Below are positions 7,442 to 12,284 of a stretch of DNA of 12,284 nt, one piece after another; position 1 is the stretch's first letter, and the number at the start of each line of letters is the position of its first letter. This stretch comes from Armatimonadota bacterium (GTDB lineage Bacteria > Armatimonadota > Zipacnadia > Zipacnadales > JABUFB01). The notes beneath the pieces are model-generated. The model searched no databases. It was not told the DNA's origin and saw nothing but the letters and a program-made list of their open reading frames with translations. The position numbers and the translations under genes were made by a program. The stretch lies in contig JAGPGE010000080.1 in the NCBI GenBank assembly GCA_018056145.1, positions 1 to 12,284 on the forward strand, written 5' to 3'.

Positions 7442-8247
7442 AAGGAACAGGCGCGGCCAACTCCATGCCATCCGCCGAGACTCCAGTTCCATCCGATCCC
7501 AAGATCGCCATCGAGGACCTGTCGGTGTCCTACGGCGATGCCCCGGCGCTCAAGTCGGTCAACCTGCCCGTCTACGCCAATGAGATCCTGGGAATCACCG
7601 GCCCCAGCGGCAGCGGGAAGACCACGCTGCTGCGCATGATCAACCGCCTGAATGACCGGGTTCCCAGTTGCCGGCACGAGGGGCGAATCCTGGTGGACGG
7701 CCAGGACATCCACGCGCCCGAGGTGGATGTGAACGACTTGCGCAGGCGCATCGGAGTGGTGTTCGCCCTGCCGACGCCCCTTCCCAAGACGGTCTTCGAG
7801 AACGTGATCTTCGGCCTGCGCATCGCGGGTGTCAGGGACCACCAGCTTCTGGAAGAGCGCGCCGAACAGGCCCTGCGTGACGCTATCCTGTGGGACGAGG
7901 TTAAGGACCGGCTGGGGGACTCCGCGCTGCGGCTGTCAGGTGGCCAGCAGCAGCGACTGTGCATCGCGCGCGCGCTCGCGCCTCATCCGGAGATCGTAAT
8001 GCTGGACGAGCCCTGCTCCGGTCTGGACCCAATCTCCACCTTGAAGATCGAGCAGGCCCTGCAGTCGCTTAAGGAACGGTATACAATCGTCCTTGTTAGC
8101 CACAACGTGCAGCAGGCGTCGCGTGCCACGGACCGCACGGCCTTCGTGCTCATGGGCGAACTGGTGGAGTGGCAGCCTACCGCGGAGATGTTCACCCGGC
8201 CCCGCGACACCCGGACGGCGGACTTCCTCGAGGGGAGGTTCGGCTAA
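7438..8247 (+). CDS. pstB: PstB1, phosphate ABC transporter ATPase with a non-canonical Q-loop
   Basis: A cytoplasmic ATPase that powers phosphate import. From GTG 7438 it is 269 residues: A-loop Tyr32, Walker A GPSGSGKT (55-62), Q-loop region (107-116, VVFALPTPLP), signature LSGGQ (166-170) in the PstB-typical LSGGQQQRLCIARA, Walker B with D190 and E191 (MLDEP), D-loop SGLD and switch His222 (VSHNVQQASR). The Q-loop glutamine, which couples ATP binding to the permease in nearly all ABC ATPases, is Ala110 (codon gcc 7765-7767), three base changes from a Gln codon and so not a simple base-call error. The GTG start overlaps the pstA stop by four bases; ATG 7465 is an alternative giving 260 residues, and neither has a good Shine-Dalgarno. 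It is the first of two tandem PstB paralogues and probably pairs with the second. Confidence 0.93.
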   Translation: MKGTGAANSMPSAETPVPSDPKIAIEDLSVSYGDAPALKSVNLPVYANEILGITGPSGSGKTTLLRMINRLNDRVPSCRHEGRILVDGQDIHAPEVDVNDLRRRIGVVFALPTPLPKTVFENVIFGLRIAGVRDHQLLEERAEQALRDAILWDEVKDRLGDSALRLSGGQQQRLCIARALAPHPEIVMLDEPCSGLDPISTLKIEQALQSLKERYTIVLVSHNVQQASRATDRTAFVLMGELVEWQPTAEMFTRPRDTRTADFLEGRFG

Positions 8248-8249
8248 CC

Positions 8250-9017
8250 ATGCAGTCCAGTCCCGAGGCCAAGCTGGCCGCACGCAACCTGAACCTCTAC
8301 TACGGGTCATTCCACGCACTGAAGGACGTTAATCTCGACGTCCAACCCCGCAGCATCACCGCCATCATCGGCCCGTCAGGCTGCGGGAAGTCCACGCTGC
8401 TGCGTACCTTCAACCGCATGAATGACCTTGTCCAGGGCGCCCGGGTGGAGGGCGAGGTTACGCTGGACGGCCAGAACATCTATGCCCGGGAGATCAGCCT
8501 CGTCACCCTGCGCAAGCGGGTCGGGATGGTCTTCCAGCGCCCGAACCCCTTCCCGTTCTCCGTGCGCGAGAACGTGCTCTTCGGGCCGCATGCCCACGGG
8601 ATCGTGGGGCGGGATCATCTGGAGGAACTTCTCGAACGCAGCCTCAAGGGCGCGGGCCTGTGGGACCAGGTGGCCGACAAACTGGATATGCCCGCGCTCG
8701 ACCTGTCGATCGGCGAGCAGCAGCAATTGTGCATCGCGCGGCTGCTGGCGGTGGAGCCCGAAGTGATCCTCCTGGACGAGCCCTGCTCCGCGCTTGACCC
8801 GTATTCGACGCTGCACATCGAAGACCTGATGCGGGCGCTGAGCGAGACCTACACCATCGCCATCGTGACCCACAATATGCAGCAGGCGGCACGCGCATCG
8901 GACCGCGCGGTATTCATGCTGCTGGGTGAGCTGGTGGAAGAGGGCCCCACGGCGCAGGTCTTCACTGCCCCCACCGACGAGCGAACCGAGCAGTACATCA
9001 TGGGCCGCTTCGGCTAG
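8250..9017 (+). CDS. pstB: PstB2, phosphate ABC transporter ATPase with a degenerate signature motif
   Basis: The second tandem PstB, 255 residues. Motifs: A-loop Tyr18, Walker A GPSGCGKS (41-48), canonical Q-loop Gln96 (GMVFQRPNPFP), Walker B with D176 and E177 (LLDEP), D-loop SALD and switch His208 (VTHNMQQAAR). The signature at 152-156 is LSIGE instead of LSGGQ, and the Arg that usually follows QQQ is Leu160. The signature serine and second glycine are kept, so the motif is degenerate rather than lost. ATG 8250 is two bases after the pstB1 stop, with GGGGAGG (8232-8238) eleven bases upstream. Both paralogues end in GRFG, consistent with an old tandem duplication. It is the last gene of the operon and converges with the minus-strand genes 35 bases later. 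Confidence 0.94.
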   Translation: MQSSPEAKLAARNLNLYYGSFHALKDVNLDVQPRSITAIIGPSGCGKSTLLRTFNRMNDLVQGARVEGEVTLDGQNIYAREISLVTLRKRVGMVFQRPNPFPFSVRENVLFGPHAHGIVGRDHLEELLERSLKGAGLWDQVADKLDMPALDLSIGEQQQLCIARLLAVEPEVILLDEPCSALDPYSTLHIEDLMRALSETYTIAIVTHNMQQAARASDRAVFMLLGELVEEGPTAQVFTAPTDERTEQYIMGRFG

Positions 9018-9040
9018 CGCCACCAAGGCGTGCGTTCGCG

Positions 9041-9066
9041 GGTGCGCGCGCCTCACCCTGCGCGCC
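9041..9066. terminator. GC-rich hairpin at the convergent junction, possible bidirectional terminator
   Basis: Bases 9041-9048 can pair with 9059-9066 (GGTGCGCG with TGCGCGCC; eight pairs, two of them G-U) around a 10-base loop. The hairpin lies just after pstB2 and across the last codons of the minus-strand gene that ends at 9053. No U-tract follows, so any terminator role is tentative. A smaller CGCC-ACCAA-GGCG hairpin lies at 9018-9030, directly after the pstB2 stop. Confidence 0.3.
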
Positions 9067-10822
9067 GGTATAGCCGAACCCAGTCCAGCTCAATCGGGTC
9101 GCCCGCGCCGCCGATGTCCAGGCGCAGGATCTTAAGGGGCCCGCTCCACTTTCCCTCGACTTGCTTGCGGACGACGTACGTGTGCCACTCACCGTCGGGG
9201 ACCAGCTTGAACACGATTGCCTTATCGGCGGACATGGAGGGCTCCGACAGGGTGGTCCAGAAGAGCTGGCACGCGGAGACGCCCTTCGCTGTCCTCAGCC
9301 GCAGCGCGATGCAGTCGAGATCCTCCACCGGAACACCCACGTTGTCGACGATCAGCTGCGGATCGTCGCCAAGCGCGGTTGTCTTCAGAATGCCCTCCGC
9401 CACGGCAAATGGCTCGACCTGGTAGGGCATCCAGCCCTCGGGTGAGCCGCCGCCGAACTCCCAGCCCCTGGCAATGGGGCCTTCCGGCAGGGGCACATCG
9501 ATCTCCCACTTCACGCTGCGCGGCAGGCGCGGCGGATCGGGGTACGGCTGCTCTTCCATTGCCCGCGCGTCCGCCAATTCCTGGCCCATCAGGACGCTGT
9601 AACTGCCAACCACATCGGGGCTGGGAACCAGGTCGGTATGCTGCTCAGGGGCATCTGTGAATGTCTCGCGGACGGCGTCGAGCATGCCGAAACCGCATTC
9701 CTTGTCCGGCTCGATGAAGCTCCCCTCGCCCCACTCATTCCACGCCTCAATGATGGCCAGGTTGGTGCGCCCGTCTATGTACGACAGGGCGGTGCGGCAC
9801 TGCTGCGCGAACTTCTCGGGGGTCTTGCCGGTGATTACCGGCGCCGCGTCGCCTGCCCTCGGGCGGCTGTCCCAGTTCGAGCCGATGGAGAGCATGTAGG
9901 GCAGGCCGTCAGCGCTGGAGACGGCGCGCCAACGAGATTCCTGATGGGCCATCATCGTCTCGTACGGGATCGAATAACCGCCGCGCCACTCGAACTCGGA
10001 GTCGAAGTCCGCGCCGTAGCAGCCGTAGTCTGTCCGGGCACTGAAGCCCGCGGCCTGAGCATCCGGGATGTCCCCGATGGTCACGAGGTACAGGTCGCCG
10101 ATGCCCCGGTCGCGCAGCACCCTGTTCATCTCTTCCAGAGCCTTCGCGAAGCCTTCCGGGCCGCCGTTCGCCTGCAGGATGCGCCGGGTGTCCCAGATCA
10201 CCAGCACTGGGCGGCCGTCCACGGTAAGATAGTTGGGCAGGCGGAAGTAGTTGTCCGCGAGGTATTCGGTCATCTCCACCAGCGCGGGGGTCTGGAAGTC
10301 TAGGTCCTTAGGCCGGTTGAACTCGCGATCCTTCCAGTCCAGACCGTGGTTGCACCAGTGGATGCAGAACTTCATCAGGTTGCAGTACTTTGCCTTGAGA
10401 AAGCCCTGCTCGAGCGTGCGCAGGAGCCGGTGCTCGCCAGCGTTCCAGTACCAGTCGAAGCAGAAGAACGAAATACCGTGCTCCAGCGCCCATTTGATGT
10501 GCCAGTCGTTGACTTCGGGCAGCGAATCATCGTAGAAGCCGAGAAGCGGGCGCGGAGCGGGCTTGCGGGCCACCAGCCGCCATTCGCTGTCTTCGTCGTG
10601 GGTGCGGTAGGGGTAATCGCCCCGACCGGCATCGCGATACCAGCCGGGGAAGATGTAGACCCCAAGGGTCACGTCGCCGGTGACAGGCTGGGGCTGAGGG
10701 ACGCCCTCGCCAGTCCAGACGGCAGTGTCGGCACAGATGTGAGAGCTCAGCGCAAGCAGCACAACCAAGCATCCTCCCCACCTGGTCACTGTCCGCGCAT
10801 AGGCCACACCCGTATTGGCCAT
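9053..10822 (-). CDS. secreted GH99/WbsX-like TIM-barrel protein with C-terminal jelly-roll
   Basis: 589 residues. The N-terminus is a signal peptide (Arg-containing n-region, core CLVVLLALSSHICA, probable cleavage before D32). Residues ~50-390 carry hallmarks of the WbsX/GH99-like family: GVYIFPGWY (54-62), WALEHGISFFCFDWYW (111-126) and the near-invariant EAWNEWGEGSFIEPD (359-373). Some relatives are annotated as glycosyltransferases from polysaccharide clusters, but a signal peptide and the absence of sugar-nucleotide motifs point to an extracellular or periplasmic glycoside-hydrolase-like role, perhaps on alpha-mannoside-type linkages; this is inference. Residues ~440-585 form a beta-rich domain of carbohydrate-binding character ending IELDWVRLYRR. 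AAAGGGA lies eight bases before the ATG. It is last in the minus-strand operon, 32 bases after the lactonase-like gene. Substrate unknown. Confidence 0.85.
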   Translation of the reverse strand: MANTGVAYARTVTRWGGCLVVLLALSSHICADTAVWTGEGVPQPQPVTGDVTLGVYIFPGWYRDAGRGDYPYRTHDEDSEWRLVARKPAPRPLLGFYDDSLPEVNDWHIKWALEHGISFFCFDWYWNAGEHRLLRTLEQGFLKAKYCNLMKFCIHWCNHGLDWKDREFNRPKDLDFQTPALVEMTEYLADNYFRLPNYLTVDGRPVLVIWDTRRILQANGGPEGFAKALEEMNRVLRDRGIGDLYLVTIGDIPDAQAAGFSARTDYGCYGADFDSEFEWRGGYSIPYETMMAHQESRWRAVSSADGLPYMLSIGSNWDSRPRAGDAAPVITGKTPEKFAQQCRTALSYIDGRTNLAIIEAWNEWGEGSFIEPDKECGFGMLDAVRETFTDAPEQHTDLVPSPDVVGSYSVLMGQELADARAMEEQPYPDPPRLPRSVKWEIDVPLPEGPIARGWEFGGGSPEGWMPYQVEPFAVAEGILKTTALGDDPQLIVDNVGVPVEDLDCIALRLRTAKGVSACQLFWTTLSEPSMSADKAIVFKLVPDGEWHTYVVRKQVEGKWSGPLKILRLDIGGAGDPIELDWVRLYRRAG

Positions 10823-10854
10823 GATCTCAGTCCCTTTCGTGTTGCGATCCGCGT

Positions 10855-11751
10855 CTATTCCGGTTTCGCCCGCCTGGGTGGTTTCGCGCCCCGCGTTGCC
10901 AGGCGCACCGAGTAGAGACTTGTCCGGGCGGTGATGTACAGGGTGTCACCACCGGAGCCGCCGAAAGCGCAGTTCGCGGCAGACTCCGGCGTCAGGATCC
11001 TGCCCACAAGCTCCCCGGAAGGCGCGAAAACGTGAACACCATCGCCCGCCGTGCTGTACAGACGCCCCTCCTCATCGCACCGCATTCCATCCGGCACGCC
11101 CTGGTCGATGACCGCGAACACCTCGCCCCCGCTCAGTGTGTTGTCGGGGTTCACGGTGAACCTGCGGACGTGGTGGCGATCCGAGGAATCCGCGATGTAC
11201 AGCACCTTCTCATCGGGCGAGAAGCACAGGCCGTTTGGCATGCCGAAATCGGAGGCCACTGGCACGGGCTCGGTCGCGCCGGGGTCCAGACGAAACACGT
11301 AGTTGTGCTCCTGCTCAACCTGCTCCTTCTGAATGCCGTAGGGAGGGTCGGTGAACCAGATGGTCCCGTCCGATTTGACCACCACATCGTTCGGCGAATT
11401 CAGCTTCTTGCCCGCATACGTGGAGGCCAGCACGGTGATCGTCCCGTCGGGCTCGGTGCGGGTGAGCCTGCGCGACCCGTGCTCGCAGGTGAGTAGGCGC
11501 CCCTGCAGGTCGAGGGTGTTGCCGTTCGCATTGTGGGAAGGCTCGCGCCAGGTTGAAGCCCCTTCGCCAGGCGCCCAACGCATGATGCTGTTGGCGGGGA
11601 TGTCGCTGAACAGCAGGCAGTTCTCGGCCGGGACCCAGACCGGGCCTTCGGTGAAGCGCATGCCCGTGGCGACCTGCTCTACCGACGAGTCGGGGAGCAG
11701 CAGATCGCGCATGGCAACCGAGCAGATCACAAACGCCACCAGGTCGGCCAT
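10855..11751 (-). CDS. SMP-30/gluconolactonase/LRE family protein
   Basis: A six-bladed beta-propeller of the SMP-30 family, whose characterised members hydrolyse sugar lactones such as glucono-1,5-lactone with a bound divalent metal. The 298 residues are the usual size. Metal and active-site positions are present by motif: Glu35 in FTEGPVW (33-39), Asn121 in NSPNDVVV, Asn173 in MPNGLCFSPD and Asp221 in PDGMRCDEEG; HGSRRLTR (91-98) is also typical. The first ~14 residues are hydrophobic (LVAFVICSVAM) but lack a positive n-region, so export is uncertain; Met14 is an alternative start without a ribosome site. It sits between the kelch and GH99-like genes with 19- and 32-base gaps, suggesting one transcript and a role in processing an oxidised sugar. 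Specificity cannot be told from sequence. Confidence 0.9.
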   Translation of the reverse strand: MADLVAFVICSVAMRDLLLPDSSVEQVATGMRFTEGPVWVPAENCLLFSDIPANSIMRWAPGEGASTWREPSHNANGNTLDLQGRLLTCEHGSRRLTRTEPDGTITVLASTYAGKKLNSPNDVVVKSDGTIWFTDPPYGIQKEQVEQEHNYVFRLDPGATEPVPVASDFGMPNGLCFSPDEKVLYIADSSDRHHVRRFTVNPDNTLSGGEVFAVIDQGVPDGMRCDEEGRLYSTAGDGVHVFAPSGELVGRILTPESAANCAFGGSGGDTLYITARTSLYSVRLATRGAKPPRRAKPE

Positions 11752-11758
11752 CTTGCAA

Positions 11759-11763
11759 CCTCC
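11759..11763 (-). promoter_or_regulatory. ribosome binding site for the SMP-30 gene
   Basis: On the minus strand GGAGG is followed by seven bases and ATG 11751. This strong site supports the upstream start over Met14 at 11712, which has none. Confidence 0.7.
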
Positions 11764-11770
11764 AGGAAAG

Positions 11771-12284
11771 CTACCGGGTCCGCTTCACCTTCGCGATGAA
11801 CAGGTAAGGCGAGCGTATCTTATACAGCAGTTCGCCGCCGACGCCATACAGCGTGTCGCCCTTGCGCACGAAACTGATGGTGGTGAGCGCCCGGGGCATG
11901 GGTTCCAGCGGCGTGTACGTGTCGAGTTGCGTGTCGTACAGGATCGCGGCCCCGCTCACGCCATAGTCATGCCCGTGCCATTCCACATCGCTCGCCGACG
12001 CGATATACGGCCCGAAGAGCAGAATGTGGCGCTCGTCGTATGCCATGGCAGTGACGCAGCGGCAGGAGAAAGGCATGTGGCGGATCGGCGTCCACTTGTC
12101 CTGTGTGGGGTCGTAGCAGTAGGCATCTCGCACATTGTACGGCGGGTCCTGGTCGGTGCGGTAGCCCCCGAAGGCATAGAGCTTGCCGCCGCAGGCCGCG
12201 AAGCCCGGGTAGGCCGTGGGCGCACCCGGCAAGGGCGCGAGCTTCTTCCACGTGCCCTGCGCGGCACTGAGGTCGATGGCATAC
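11771..12284 (-). CDS. kelch-repeat beta-propeller protein (5' partial)
   Basis: The frame runs off the right edge, so only the C-terminal ~171 residues are seen; a TTG at 12232 is internal, because the codons before it continue a kelch blade (GTWKKLAPLPGAPTAYPG). Two to three blades can be read, with typical GG/aromatic/Trp spacing: GGKLYAFGGY followed by YDPTQDKWTPI, a divergent ILLFGPY blade with YDTQLDTYTPLEPMP, and GDTLYGVGGE. Kelch propellers serve as ligand-binding or enzymatic scaffolds (galactose oxidase, N-acetylneuraminate epimerase and others), so no function is assigned. It is the most upstream visible gene of the minus-strand operon, 19 bases before the lactonase-like gene, and may act on the same saccharide. 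Any signal peptide lies outside the window. Confidence 0.85.
   Translation of the reverse strand, partial: YAIDLSAAQGTWKKLAPLPGAPTAYPGFAACGGKLYAFGGYRTDQDPPYNVRDAYCYDPTQDKWTPIRHMPFSCRCVTAMAYDERHILLFGPYIASASDVEWHGHDYGVSGAAILYDTQLDTYTPLEPMPRALTTISFVRKGDTLYGVGGELLYKIRSPYLFIAKVKRTR

Noticed and set aside
9638..10303. A 221-residue plus-strand frame inside the GH99-like gene
   Set aside because: The opposite strand encodes clear family motifs and a signal peptide; this frame shows neither.
1..12284. CRISPR array, tRNA, rRNA, insertion sequence, phage or defence genes
   Set aside because: No regularly spaced repeats, cloverleaf or rRNA-like sequence, transposase motifs or recombinase signatures were seen on either strand.

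Overview
The window is GC-rich (strong G/C preference at third codon positions) and gene-dense, and looks like the chromosome of a free-living bacterial heterotroph. A large DUF6259-type glycoside-hydrolase-like protein, a secreted GH99/WbsX-like protein, an SMP-30 lactonase and a kelch protein around a phosphate-uptake operon would fit an uncultivated polysaccharide-degrading lineage (Armatimonadota, Planctomycetota/Verrucomicrobiota or similar). This placement is inferred from gene content only; no marker gene is present.

Layout. (1) 2-3523 (+): the C-terminal ~1170 residues of a multidomain carbohydrate-active protein; its start lies left of the window. (2) 3416-3775 (-): a small putative exported protein of unknown function, overlapping the 3' end of the first gene tail-to-tail. 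(3) 3779-4142: a non-coding region with a plausible sigma70-type promoter and a ~190-nt leader before phoU. (4) 4143-9017 (+): a tightly packed operon phoU-pstS-pstC-pstA-pstB1-pstB2. Its first four junctions are short start/stop overlaps and the last has a 2-nt gap. It encodes high-affinity phosphate import: lipoprotein PstS, the PstC/PstA channel, two PstB ATPases and the regulator PhoU, unusually placed first. (5) 9053-12284 (-): a convergent operon read right to left: kelch protein (runs off the right edge), SMP-30/gluconolactonase-like protein, and secreted GH99/WbsX-like TIM-barrel protein with a C-terminal jelly-roll. This half and the left-edge gene look like saccharide handling; the pst operon sits between them with no evident functional link.

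The most notable observation is in the tandem ATPases. PstB1 lacks the Q-loop glutamine (Ala instead) but has a perfect LSGGQ signature; PstB2 has the Q-loop glutamine but a degenerate LSIGE signature. In the head-to-tail geometry of ABC ATPases both defects fall in the same composite ATP site (PstB1 Walker A with PstB2 signature), leaving the other site fully canonical. This predicts an obligate PstB1/PstB2 heterodimer with one consensus and one degenerate site, as in asymmetric ABC exporters and CFTR but unlike the textbook PstB homodimer. I saw no CRISPR array, tRNA, rRNA, insertion sequence, phage or defence gene.
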